From an uncultured Collinsella sp. (lineage in GTDB: Bacteria > Actinomycetota > Coriobacteriia > Coriobacteriales > Coriobacteriaceae): a DNA stretch of 24,492 nucleotides. This document shows, piece after piece, positions 8,180 through 16,187 of the stretch (position 1 is the stretch's first letter; every line of letters begins with the position of its first letter). Location of the stretch: the NCBI GenBank assembly GCA_900554325.1, contig USHA01000025.1, positions 1-24,492 of the forward strand, written 5' to 3'. The position numbers and the translations under genes were made by a program. The notes under the pieces are model-generated. The model worked only from the letters and a program-made list of their open reading frames with translations. It made no database searches and was not told where the DNA came from.

Positions 8180-10657
8180 TCAGTTTTTCCTCCTGTGGAT
8201 TAAGCGGATTGCCGCACACAGGACCGCGGAAACGCAGGTTACGATGAGTCCTCCTCTCAGCCCCGGAGAGCGATAGGCCATCTCAATCTCGTGCGTTCCC
8301 TCGGTTACTTCTAGCATGGACATGCCTCCGCCGAAGACGGGGGAGAGGTCACTTTTAACTCCGTCAACCGTTACGGTCCATCCCTTGTCGTAGGGAATCG
8401 AGAGCAGAAGCCCTGTGGGTTCTTCTGCGCGATACGTTCCGCTCACGTACCCGTCGGAGAACTCTTGGGGAACGAATTGTCCCGCTCGCAGCTGCTCGAT
8501 ACCCCGTTTAAACACCTCGACGTTCAAGGCATAGATGGCGCAGGTGGTCTCGCCGGGCAGGAAAACGTTTGCGGCGCTCGGGAGGACTCTGATTGTGTGG
8601 CTGGTGCGTTCGTCCGTAGCCGTTCCAAAGCTCCTGACATTATGTGAAAAGCGCGTGCCCTCCTGTGCGATGATTTGATCGTCAATGAGGAGGCTGACGC
8701 TTTTGGACCAGTTGGATTCCACGCCTGTTTGCACATATACATAGCCAATGGTGTTCGCAGGGAGCTCAACATTCCATGTGATTTGGGTCGCGTCTGACGT
8801 TGATGCTGCGGTCTGCAAGTTGGTATAGAGCGGCTCGTCTATGCCAGTGATTTGTGCAAACGAGTCATTTTGACGCTCAAAGGGGTTGCTTCCTTCGGGC
8901 AGCCTGCTGGCAATCCGATCGCTATCGCAAGGCAGGCCGAGCGATAGCGCATACGGATTGACATATACGGGCGAGACGATAGTCGACCCCGCGATGCCTG
9001 TGGCATTCGATGCCACAGGTTGAGTCCAGCTCCCCATGTAGCGAACACCCAGCAAACTGTCCATGACGAGATTCGAAGCCGCATAGACGCTGGAAAAATC
9101 GCCCTCTGAGCTGTAGCCCAGCGCGTTAAGGAATGCGACTGCCTTGGGGTTATTCGCCGAGGAGTATGTCGAGAGCTGGTTGAATCCATGTGAGATGCCC
9201 TCGTTGAACGCGGCGCCCGTCCTGTTGTACGTTTTGTCTACGCGATAGAAAGCGTCCGCATCGAGCTCTCCGAGCTCCTTCATCTGAGCGTCCACGGCGC
9301 TCACGTATGTATCATGGGTCTCTTGCGGGTAGTTGACGTACAGCTGGTTCCAGCACATATGGGCGTTGAGACCTAGGTCGACGACGACTAGGGCGAGAGC
9401 TCCGAACGGCACCAGCGCGCGAATCGTCGGGTTGAGGTGCCTCCGCTGCGCGTTCGCTTCGTGCCACGGGGTCTGGGCGTTCTCCAGGTGCGCAGGGTGG
9501 ACTTCGGTGCGTCGCATCAGGAGGTACGCTGCCGCCCAGATTTCCAAAAAGCTCAGCAAAAATGCGATGCGGCAATAGAACCCAGTAGGCTGACGGAAGC
9601 CGCACCACACAAACATGAATGGACTTAACACGGAACTCATCACGAGGAGGGCGGCGAAGGCAAAGATGCGCGTACGTAGCTTCTTGTCGACATCTCTATG
9701 GAAGAGCAGACTAACCGAAAGTAAAAGGGGGATCAGGCCGGTATAGAATTGTGGGACACCATTGAGCTGCCAGTAAAACGGGAGGAAGCCCTTTGCCACT
9801 CCCCATGGGCCGGTAAGCAGGAACGATGCGTTGGAGTTCGAGCTAGAGCCGCCCATCATGGCGAAGATGGTCGGGGCGAACGTCCACGCGGAGAGTCCGA
9901 GACCCAGCAAGATCGCGGCGGTGAATCTTGCCGCCCTGCCCGCGATCCATTTCCCGCTGGGGCGCTCGCCTTCGTCGAACCTCATCACGGCAAGCTCAAA
10001 CAGAACGAACAAGCAGCAGAAGAGCAGCGTGATGTAGGCCATGTACCAGCAGGTGATGACGTCGGCGGCAACAAGGAGCGCTAGGGGGACGATCGCCCCT
10101 TTGCGAAGCAGCTGACGGCATCCCCAGGCCATGAGCGGCAGCAGGATGAGGGCGTCGAGCCACAGGGGATTGCGCAGGTTGGTCGCGGTCCAGGTGGACC
10201 AGGTGTAGCACAGGGCGAGCGCGAGCGCCCAGGTGCGCTGCAGGGTGAAGCGGCGACGGAGATACCAGGCCATCGCGGTGTTCATGCACGCGAGCTTGAG
10301 GGCGACGATGACGTAAATCGCCAAGGTGAGGTGGGCTTCGTCGAACAGCAGGATGATCAGGTTGAACGGGCTCGCAAGGTAGTAGCTGTACAGTCCCCAG
10401 GTGTTGGACCCCATGCCCTGTGCGAAGGAGTAGAACACATTCGCCTCGCCGGTGAGCACATGGCGAAACCAGGTGAAGAAGTCGATGTACTGGTATTTGA
10501 GGTCCTCGGTGAGGAACGATTCCGGTCCGAAGGGATACACTCCGCCCCATATGGAGAGGACAACCAGGACCATAACGGGCAAAGTTAGGCAGGCTGCCCA
10601 AAAGAGAGCCGTTTTCAGCCGATTGCCGGAGGCTGGGTAATGTGAACCAATATTCAT
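8180..10657 (-). CDS. YfhO-family multi-pass membrane protein, second copy
   Basis: An 825-residue membrane protein of the same family as the one at 2040-4721. It shows the first membrane helix, then GGVYPFG, DLKYQYIDFF and YYLASPFNLI, many further helices, a large extracytoplasmic region, and the C-terminal IPYDKGWTVTVDG motif before the last helix and a basic tail. The expected role is transfer of a lipid-linked sugar to a surface polymer on the outer face. The ATG at 10657 has GAGGGAG further upstream than usual and lies inside the 3' part of the preceding glycosyltransferase frame, so translational coupling is likely. The N-terminus matches its paralogue well, so the start is credible. 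There is no gtrA beside this pair; it may share the one at 1655-2032. DNA here is more GC-rich than around the first copy. Confidence 0.88.
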   Translation of the reverse strand: MNIGSHYPASGNRLKTALFWAACLTLPVMVLVVLSIWGGVYPFGPESFLTEDLKYQYIDFFTWFRHVLTGEANVFYSFAQGMGSNTWGLYSYYLASPFNLIILLFDEAHLTLAIYVIVALKLACMNTAMAWYLRRRFTLQRTWALALALCYTWSTWTATNLRNPLWLDALILLPLMAWGCRQLLRKGAIVPLALLVAADVITCWYMAYITLLFCCLFVLFELAVMRFDEGERPSGKWIAGRAARFTAAILLGLGLSAWTFAPTIFAMMGGSSSNSNASFLLTGPWGVAKGFLPFYWQLNGVPQFYTGLIPLLLSVSLLFHRDVDKKLRTRIFAFAALLVMSSVLSPFMFVWCGFRQPTGFYCRIAFLLSFLEIWAAAYLLMRRTEVHPAHLENAQTPWHEANAQRRHLNPTIRALVPFGALALVVVDLGLNAHMCWNQLYVNYPQETHDTYVSAVDAQMKELGELDADAFYRVDKTYNRTGAAFNEGISHGFNQLSTYSSANNPKAVAFLNALGYSSEGDFSSVYAASNLVMDSLLGVRYMGSWTQPVASNATGIAGSTIVSPVYVNPYALSLGLPCDSDRIASRLPEGSNPFERQNDSFAQITGIDEPLYTNLQTAASTSDATQITWNVELPANTIGYVYVQTGVESNWSKSVSLLIDDQIIAQEGTRFSHNVRSFGTATDERTSHTIRVLPSAANVFLPGETTCAIYALNVEVFKRGIEQLRAGQFVPQEFSDGYVSGTYRAEEPTGLLLSIPYDKGWTVTVDGVKSDLSPVFGGGMSMLEVTEGTHEIEMAYRSPGLRGGLIVTCVSAVLCAAIRLIHRRKN

Positions 10658-11615
10658 CGAGGTTGGACTCCCTCACGATGTAGAGCGGGCGGTTCTTAGT
10701 CTCAAGGTACGTCTTAGCAAGGTACTGACCCATAATTCCCAAGCACAGCAGCTGCACCCCTCCAATAAAGATGATAATCGAGGCAAGCGATGGCCATCCA
10801 TCGACGGGGTCACCAAAGAGCAGAGCCCGAACGATAATGAAAATCAAGGCGAAAAAGGCGACGATGCAAAAGAGCGTGCCCATGACCGAGGCGATGGACA
10901 GCGGCACAGTGGAGAATGCGACGATCCCATCGATTGAGTACAGCAAAAGTGAGAAGAAACTCCATTTGGTTTCGCCGGCAACCCGGTTGACGTTGACGTA
11001 GGGGAGCCAGACAGTCTTGAAGCCGACCCAACCGTAGATGCCCTTGGAGAAGCGGTTGTATTCCCGCATGGACAGGATGGCGTCGACCATCGGACGCTTC
11101 ATGAGGCGAAAATCACGGGCTCCGTCCACGATGTCGGCTTTGGAGATCTTGTTGATGATGCGGTAGAACATACGCGCGAACCAGGAGCGAATCGGCGGTT
11201 CGCCCTCGCGCGTTGTGCGGCGCGTGGCGACGTTGTCGCAATTCTCATCCTGCAAGATTCGATACATTTCCGGTAACAGCGATGGGGGGTCTTGCATGTC
11301 GGCGTCCATCGTCGCTACTAGATTTCCTGTCGCGTGTTCCAGTCCTGCGTAGAGTGCAGCCTCTTTACCGAAGTTACGCGAAAATGACACCCATTTAATA
11401 CAATAATCATTGCAGCAGACGTTTGCCTGCTCCTTCATGATGGCAAGAGTACTGTCGCTCGAGCCATCGTCCACGAGCACTACTTCAAATTCCAGTGGCT
11501 TGGCGGCTCTCATGCTACGGACAACTTGGGCCAGTTCGTTTAAAAACAAGGGGAGGCTGGCTTCTTCGTTGTAGCAAGGGACCACGATGGAAATGTCGGG
11601 CGTTTGATTTGGCAT
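9996..11615 (-). CDS. GtrB/CsbB-like polyprenyl-phosphate glycosyltransferase with an abnormal 3' extension into yfhO
   Basis: Residues 1 to about 320 form a normal GtrB-type GT2 enzyme: VVPCYNEEAS at 11-20, DDGSSDS at 49-55, DAD at 104-106, SFSRNFGKEAA at 77-87, and two C-terminal membrane helices ending near KTYLETKNRPLYIV. It should load a sugar onto undecaprenyl phosphate for the YfhO that follows. After that point the frame reads on for about 220 residues that are only the out-of-frame shadow of yfhO (rich in Pro, His and Arg). The overlap is 662 nt. One extra C in the CCC run at 10670-10672 would end the protein at a TGA overlapping the yfhO ATG, giving the usual length of about 320. 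The ATG start has GGAG seven bases upstream. Treat the tail after about residue 320 as unreal or as a frameshift. Confidence 0.75.
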   Translation of the reverse strand: MPNQTPDISIVVPCYNEEASLPLFLNELAQVVRSMRAAKPLEFEVVLVDDGSSDSTLAIMKEQANVCCNDYCIKWVSFSRNFGKEAALYAGLEHATGNLVATMDADMQDPPSLLPEMYRILQDENCDNVATRRTTREGEPPIRSWFARMFYRIINKISKADIVDGARDFRLMKRPMVDAILSMREYNRFSKGIYGWVGFKTVWLPYVNVNRVAGETKWSFFSLLLYSIDGIVAFSTVPLSIASVMGTLFCIVAFFALIFIIVRALLFGDPVDGWPSLASIIIFIGGVQLLCLGIMGQYLAKTYLETKNRPLYIVRESNLDEYWFTLPSLRQSAENGSLLGSLPNFARYGPGCPLHMGRSVSLRTGIVPHRGPQIPVHRLLHLVSPCAHRRGECVLLLRTGHGVQHLGTVQLLPCEPVQPDHPAVRRSPPHLGDLRHRRPQARVHEHRDGLVSPSPLHPAAHLGARARPVLHLVHLDRDQPAQSPVARRPHPAAAHGLGMPSAASQRGDRPPSAPCCRRRHHLLVHGLHHAALLLLVRSV

Positions 11616-11752
11616 GTGTCACTCCGGTGCTTGGCAGTGCGATGGTTCACTGTGGTTAGTTTAGTAGAGTTTTGCGGGGTCAGGATGGCAGCTTAAGGCT
11701 TCGGCTAAAATACAGGGTCGAATGCGACTGACATTGAGGAGGATAATCCAGC

Positions 11753-13693
11753 ATGTCTGATGTGGATAACCAATCACGAGGCCGTCATTTTAAGACGGAA
11801 GAAGAGCGGCATCCGGAGCCACTTCAGCCTCGGAATCCTTATGTTCCCAGCAGCGTCCACGATGCTTATGATTCTTCTTATAAGCCGGTCTATGGTCTGT
11901 CCTCTTCCTCTCATGCTCAGGGCCCTCGGCGCAAGGATCGCAAGAAGGCTCCTTTTGTTCTGTTGGGTGCAATCCTTGTTCTGATCGTCGCAATATCCGG
12001 TGTGGGCGTGTCCGCGTTTTTCTCTGCCAAGAATCTCAAAGCAAAGGCCTCGGGCGCGATGTCCGCAATTTCTGCCATTACCGATTCGGTTAAGGCGCAA
12101 GATTTTTCTTCCGCCTCCCAAGCGGCTCAAAGCCTCGCCGACCTTACAAGAGAAATGACTGACGGCCTTGATTCTCCGCTTTGGACGGCGGTCTCTCTCA
12201 TGCCGGTCTATGGCCAAGATATTACATCTGCCCGCACGCTCGTCGGCTCCTTGGACAAGGTCGCCACCGATGCTCTTGTGCCCGTGCTCGATGCTCTCGA
12301 GGCGAATCCTCCTGCGGAACTCATTTCATCTGATAAGACAATTAACGTGGCAGCAGCAACCCAGCTGTTCGAGGCGGTGGGGGACGCCGCTCCGTCACTC
12401 GCGGAATGCGCTGAGACCGTCGAGTCTCTTCCGCAGTTCGCGTTGCCGCAGCTGGAGGAGATTATGGGTCCGGCTCGCCAAAAGCTTTCTGAAGTTAACG
12501 CGCTTGTTCAGGGGGCTGCGGATTTCTCCCCGCTTGCTGCGCCCGTTCTGGGAGCCGAAGGTAATCGAACGTACTTAATTGTTGCTCAAAATTCCGCCGA
12601 GATGCGTGCTTCGGGCGGTTTTCCCGGATCAATGGGAACCCTGCGCATTCAGGACGGCAAGATCGAGCTCGACGAGTTTTCCAAGGTGTATGACGTTATG
12701 GAGGAGGCCACTCCCGCCTCCATGGGCATCACCGATGCCGAGCGTGCATTGTTCGGTGGTTTTATGGACGTTGCGCGCGATGCGGGTATGGATCCCGATT
12801 TTCCGCGCGTTGCGGCGATTTGGGCTGCTGCATATGAAGAGAAGACCGGCGTTCAGCTAGATGGTGTTATCTCCGTGACTCCTGCCGTAGTTCAAGATTT
12901 GCTTGCCATTGCGGGCTCCATCACCCTTGAAGACGGAACGGTTGTCGACGGTTCGAATGCCACAAAGGTTCTCCAGCACGACCTGTACTGGAATTATCTG
13001 TCTAAGGAGACCTCCGCATCTGGTAATGGCGACCTAACGGATGCGCTGTTTGCCCAGGCTGCCGACCTTGCATTCGAGAAGTTTTTCTCGGGCCTCAACT
13101 CCGGTACCCTCATGCAGTTTGCAGAGCTTATGGCCAAGGGCGTCGACAATCGCTCTGTCATGTTCTGGCTCTCCGATGAGACCGAGCAGGATGCACTGAG
13201 CGCTCTCGATTGCTCGGGCTCAGTGCTGACCGATGCTTCAGAGCCTGCAGTGGGCACGTATTTCTCGTTGTGGATTGGCTCGAAGATGGGCTGGTACATC
13301 GATATCGACAATCAGGTGCTCTCCTCGAGCGATAATGCCGATGGATCACGTACATATCACGTGCAAACGACCTTTGCGAATACCGCTACGTCCGATATTA
13401 TCGAGACCGCAGGGGACTATATTTCGGGCTATTTAGACGGCTTCGATCGAGACAATCTTTACCCCGAACTGTACATCTATGCTCCTTCTGGGGGTTCCAT
13501 CTCGACTCTTGAGGCGTCGAATGGAGCAGAGTTTGTAGAGGCTGAGCATGAGGGTCTGCAGGTTTTTCATGCCTCTCGACCCAACTTGCGCGCAGGCGAG
13601 TCAATCGTATGCACCTATGAGGTGACAACTGCGCCTGGAGCTGCTGAACTCACCTTCATGAGCACCCCAACACTCACGAAGTATCGCGAGTAG
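11753..13693 (+). CDS. DUF4012-type membrane-anchored extracytoplasmic protein
   Basis: A 646-residue protein: a polar, Pro/Ser-rich cytoplasmic tail (1-65), one transmembrane helix (about 67-90), then a long extracytoplasmic part. The segment TYLIVAQNSAEMRASGG and the following GFPGSMGTLRIQDG resemble the DUF4012 family of actinobacteria, whose function is unknown; members often lie near polysaccharide genes. The ATG has GAGGAGG about ten bases upstream. It is divergent from the glycosyltransferase gene (137 bases between starts) and is followed closely by tRNA-Arg. A role in surface polysaccharide handling is only inferred from the neighbours. Confidence 0.75.
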   Translation: MSDVDNQSRGRHFKTEEERHPEPLQPRNPYVPSSVHDAYDSSYKPVYGLSSSSHAQGPRRKDRKKAPFVLLGAILVLIVAISGVGVSAFFSAKNLKAKASGAMSAISAITDSVKAQDFSSASQAAQSLADLTREMTDGLDSPLWTAVSLMPVYGQDITSARTLVGSLDKVATDALVPVLDALEANPPAELISSDKTINVAAATQLFEAVGDAAPSLAECAETVESLPQFALPQLEEIMGPARQKLSEVNALVQGAADFSPLAAPVLGAEGNRTYLIVAQNSAEMRASGGFPGSMGTLRIQDGKIELDEFSKVYDVMEEATPASMGITDAERALFGGFMDVARDAGMDPDFPRVAAIWAAAYEEKTGVQLDGVISVTPAVVQDLLAIAGSITLEDGTVVDGSNATKVLQHDLYWNYLSKETSASGNGDLTDALFAQAADLAFEKFFSGLNSGTLMQFAELMAKGVDNRSVMFWLSDETEQDALSALDCSGSVLTDASEPAVGTYFSLWIGSKMGWYIDIDNQVLSSSDNADGSRTYHVQTTFANTATSDIIETAGDYISGYLDGFDRDNLYPELYIYAPSGGSISTLEASNGAEFVEAEHEGLQVFHASRPNLRAGESIVCTYEVTTAPGAAELTFMSTPTLTKYRE

Positions 13694-13705
13694 GCCTCAT
13701 TCGTT

Positions 13706-13711
13706 TATAAT
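13706..13711 (+). promoter_or_regulatory. -10 box of the tRNA-Arg promoter
   Basis: A perfect TATAAT lies 29 bases before the mature tRNA start, in the short gap after the DUF4012 stop. No good -35 hexamer is visible 16-18 bases upstream; that region is the end of the coding sequence. This would give a tRNA leader of about 20 bases. Confidence 0.6.
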
Positions 13712-13740
13712 CATCCCTGCCGCGATGCGGTTCATATGAC

Positions 13741-13814
13741 GCGCCATTAGCTCAGCTGGATAGAGCACCGGACTTCTAATCCGATGGTCGAGGGTTCGAA
13801 TCCCCCATGGCGCA
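13741..13814 (+). tRNA. tRNA-Arg (anticodon TCT)
   Basis: A cloverleaf of 74 nt including the discriminator base. Acceptor arms GCGCCAT/ATGGCGC pair perfectly, the D arm is GCTC/GAGC, the anticodon loop is CTTCTAA with anticodon TCT, and the T loop is TTCGAAT. The 3' CCA is not encoded (A followed by CCC), so it must be added by an enzyme such as the one at 17377-18810. Two A-C oppositions are present, C13768-A13784 closing the anticodon stem and A13791-C13805 in the T stem. A strong terminator follows at once. Confidence 0.95.
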
Positions 13815-13825
13815 CCCTTACATCC

Positions 13826-13860
13826 AATGCCCGGATGCCGTCACGGCATCCGGGCATTTT
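13826..13860 (+). terminator. Intrinsic terminator after tRNA-Arg
   Basis: A perfect stem of about 15 bp (13826-13840 with 13844-13858) closes a TCA loop and is followed by a short T-run. It is one of the strongest hairpins in the window and separates the tRNA unit from ptsH. Confidence 0.9.
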
Positions 13861-13895
13861 GCGCTCTGAGGTCAAGCCCCGCCATTCCGCCTCAC

Positions 13896-13911
13896 GATAA
13901 ATCGTTTCATT
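13896..13911 (+). promoter_or_regulatory. Candidate operator upstream of ptsH
   Basis: GATAAATCGTTTCATT matches 13 of 16 positions of the perfect palindrome upstream of the PfkB-family kinase gene (16193-16208). It lies about 120 bases before the ptsH start and upstream of a TATACAAT -10-like sequence at 13943-13950, for which no good -35 was found. Shared control of ptsH and the kinase gene is inferred; the binding protein is not in the window. Confidence 0.4.
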
Positions 13912-14018
13912 CCAAACCTACTCCCCAAACTTCCGTAAAGGGTATACAATGAGCGAGTCGTGTTTTTGTGCCGCGTGGATAGTCATGCCGCGCGAGCATC
14001 ACTCAAAGGAGTCAGGTT

Positions 14019-14282
14019 ATGGTTTCTGAGAAGGCTACCCTCGTCAACCCCCAGGGTCTCCACATGCGTCCTGCCGGCCTCTTCGCCTCCACCATGGGCA
14101 AGTTCGCCTCCGATGTCACCGTTGTCGCCCCCGACAAGGAGGTCAACGGTAAGTCCCCGATGGCCCTCATGGCTGCCGGCATCCCTTGTGGCACCGAGGT
14201 CGAGGTCAAGTGCGACGGTGCTGACGAGAAGGAGGCCCTCGCTGCCGCCATCGAGCTCATCAAGAGCGGTCTCGGCGAGTAG
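14019..14282 (+). CDS. ptsH: Phosphocarrier protein HPr
   Basis: HPr accepts phosphate from Enzyme I and passes it to sugar-specific Enzyme II proteins in the phosphotransferase system. The 87-residue length is typical. The active-site region NPQGLHMRPAG puts the phosphorylated histidine exactly at His15. The second site region GKSPMALMAAG places a serine at position 46, the residue phosphorylated by HPr kinase in low-GC Gram-positives. The start is ATG with AAAGGAG about eight bases upstream. It is followed by ptsI, but a terminator hairpin lies between them, so ptsH may be made in excess of ptsI. Codon use is strongly GC-ending, as expected of a highly expressed gene. Confidence 0.97.
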   Translation: MVSEKATLVNPQGLHMRPAGLFASTMGKFASDVTVVAPDKEVNGKSPMALMAAGIPCGTEVEVKCDGADEKEALAAAIELIKSGLGE

Positions 14283-14338
14283 TTCGCGCCCGCGAGCATT
14301 GTCTTCGATGACGAACATCTAATCATATAGGTGTACAT

Positions 14339-14378
14339 TGCAGGCGTCCGCGAACCCGTGGGCGCCTGCATTTTGTTT
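14339..14378 (+). terminator. Terminator/attenuator hairpin between ptsH and ptsI
   Basis: An 11-bp stem (14339-14349 with 14360-14370, one T-G wobble) with a 10-nt loop is followed by TTTTGTTT. It lies 57 bases after ptsH and 40 bases before ptsI. It probably ends many ptsH transcripts and lets some pass into ptsI. Confidence 0.8.
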
Positions 14379-14400
14379 CCCTCACGCACGGGAGGGAAAC
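14375..14400 (+). repeat. Second hairpin overlapping the terminator T-run, just before the ptsI ribosome binding site
   Basis: GTTTCCCTC (14375-14383) pairs perfectly with GAGGGAAAC (14392-14400) around an 8-nt loop. It shares its first bases with the T-run of the upstream terminator and ends one base before the GGAGAGAGG ribosome binding site of ptsI. It could protect the 5' end of the ptsI message or compete with the terminator. Confidence 0.6.
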
Positions 14401-14417
14401 GGGAGAGAGGAACTTGA

Positions 14418-16121
14418 ATGTATCAGGGAGTTAACGCTTCGGAGGGCATCGGTATCGGCAGTGTCATGGTTGCCGTCGATCCCGACCTCACGTTTGAGCC
14501 CCACGAGGTCTCCGACGTCGCCGCCGAGAAGGAGCGCTACCAGGCCGCTCTGGCCGTCTTCTGCGAGAAGACCCAGGCCCAGGCCGATCACATGAAGGTC
14601 GCCGTGGGCGAGAACGAGGCCGAGATCATGGCCGGCCACATCATCCTGGCCCAGGACCCCGGCATGACGGACGCCATCAACGGCGCCATCGACGGCGGTG
14701 CTTGCGCCGAGCAGGCCCTCGTCGACGCCAGTACCATGTTCGAGAACATGTTCCTGTCCATGGACGACGAGATGTTCCGCCTGCGCGCCGCCGACATCGC
14801 CGACATTCGCACCGGCATCCTCGCCGAGCTTCTGGGCGTCGAGGTCGTCGACCTCTCCGTCCTCCCCGAGAACACCGTCGTGGTCGTGCACGACCTGACT
14901 CCGTCCATGACGGCCACCATCGACAAGGACCACGTCGCCGGTATTGTCACCGAGACCGGCGGTCGCACCTCCCACTCCGCCATCATCGCCCGCGCCCTCG
15001 AGATCCCCGCGGTGCTCTCCGTTGCCAATAGCTGCTCCGCGTTGCGTAACGGCATGACCGCCATCGTCGACGGCTCCAAGGGCATCGTCATCGCCGAGCC
15101 CGAGGATGATGTTCTCTCCGACTACCAGGCCCAGGCCAAGGCGTTCGCCGAGGAGAAGGCAGCCCTCGAGGCCTTCCGCGGCCAGGAGACCGTCACCGCC
15201 GACGGCATCAAGAAGATCCTCGCCTGCAATATCGGCAGCCCCAACGATGTGGCTAACGCCCTCGAGCACGACGCCGAGGCCATCGGCCTGTTCCGCTCCG
15301 AGTTCCTGTTCATGGACGCTACTGAGCTCCCGAGCGAGGAGGAGCAGTTCCAGGCTTACCGCAAGGTCGCCTCTGCCCTCAAGGGCGCGCCGGTCATCAT
15401 CCGCACCCTCGATGTGGGCGGCGACAAGGAGATCCCCTACCTCCACATGGAGAAGGAGGAGAACCCCTTCATGGGCTTCCGCGCCGTGCGTTACTGCCTG
15501 GAGAACGCCGATCAGTACAAGGTGCAGCTCCGCGCCCTGCTGCGCGCCGGCGCCTTCGGCGACGTCAAGATCATGATCCCGCTCGTGACCTGCGTCGAGG
15601 AGGTCCGTGCCGTCAAGGCGCTCGTCGAGGAGTGCAAGGCCGAGCTCGAGGCCGAGGGCCTGAAGTACGATGAGAACATCGAGGTCGGCGTCATGATGGA
15701 GACTCCTGCCGCCTCCCTCATCGCCGACAAGCTCGCCAAGGAGGCCGACTTCTTCTCCATTGGTACCAATGACCTTATCGGTTACACCATGTGCGCCGAC
15801 CGCGGCAACGACCGCATCTCCAACCTCTACCAGGTGTACTACCCTGCCGTGCTCCGTTCCATCAAGAACATCATCGAGAGCGGCGTCAAGGCCGGCATCA
15901 TGGTTGGCATGTGCGGTGAGGCCGCTGCCGATCCGCTTCTTGAGCCGCTTTTGATCTCCTTCGGTCTGGAGGAGTTCTCCATGTCCGCGCCGTCCATCCT
16001 TCGCGCCCGCAAGACCATCTCCCAGTGGTCCAAGGCGGAGTGCGATGAGCTTGCCGAGAAGGCGCTTGCCTGCTCAACCGCCGAGGAAGTCAAGGCGTTG
16101 CTTGAGGCCGCCGCTCGCTAG
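14418..16121 (+). CDS. ptsI: Phosphoenolpyruvate-protein phosphotransferase (PTS Enzyme I)
   Basis: Enzyme I takes phosphate from phosphoenolpyruvate and passes it to HPr, the first step for all PTS sugars. The 567-residue length is standard. The N-terminal domain has the phosphohistidine motif GGRTSHSAI with His186. The C-terminal PEP-binding barrel shows FLFMD, TLDVGGDKEIPY, FMGFRAVR, VGVMMETPAA, FFSIGTNDLIGY and VGMCGEAAAD, the last holding the active-site cysteine. The ATG start has GGAGAGAGG seven bases upstream. It follows ptsH by 135 bases and is closed by a long hairpin terminator. No Enzyme II gene lies in the window, so the sugar specificity is set elsewhere. Confidence 0.97.
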   Translation: MYQGVNASEGIGIGSVMVAVDPDLTFEPHEVSDVAAEKERYQAALAVFCEKTQAQADHMKVAVGENEAEIMAGHIILAQDPGMTDAINGAIDGGACAEQALVDASTMFENMFLSMDDEMFRLRAADIADIRTGILAELLGVEVVDLSVLPENTVVVVHDLTPSMTATIDKDHVAGIVTETGGRTSHSAIIARALEIPAVLSVANSCSALRNGMTAIVDGSKGIVIAEPEDDVLSDYQAQAKAFAEEKAALEAFRGQETVTADGIKKILACNIGSPNDVANALEHDAEAIGLFRSEFLFMDATELPSEEEQFQAYRKVASALKGAPVIIRTLDVGGDKEIPYLHMEKEENPFMGFRAVRYCLENADQYKVQLRALLRAGAFGDVKIMIPLVTCVEEVRAVKALVEECKAELEAEGLKYDENIEVGVMMETPAASLIADKLAKEADFFSIGTNDLIGYTMCADRGNDRISNLYQVYYPAVLRSIKNIIESGVKAGIMVGMCGEAAADPLLEPLLISFGLEEFSMSAPSILRARKTISQWSKAECDELAEKALACSTAEEVKALLEAAAR

Positions 16122-16134
16122 GCACGAGCAGATT

Positions 16135-16187
16135 GCCGGCTGCACGCCCCTCCACTGCGGTAGGGACTGCAGCCGGCTGTTGTATAT
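16135..16187 (+). terminator. Intrinsic terminator after ptsI
   Basis: GCCGGCTGCA (16135-16144) pairs perfectly with TGCAGCCGGC (16168-16177). An inner CCCT/AGGG stem (16148-16151 with 16162-16165) lengthens it. TGTTGTATATTT follows. It lies 13 bases after the ptsI stop. Confidence 0.8.

Noticed and set aside
14382..15446. 354-residue open frame antisense to ptsI
   Set aside because: It is the GC-rich antisense shadow of ptsI with repetitive Gly/Asp/Leu/Val content and no family pattern.
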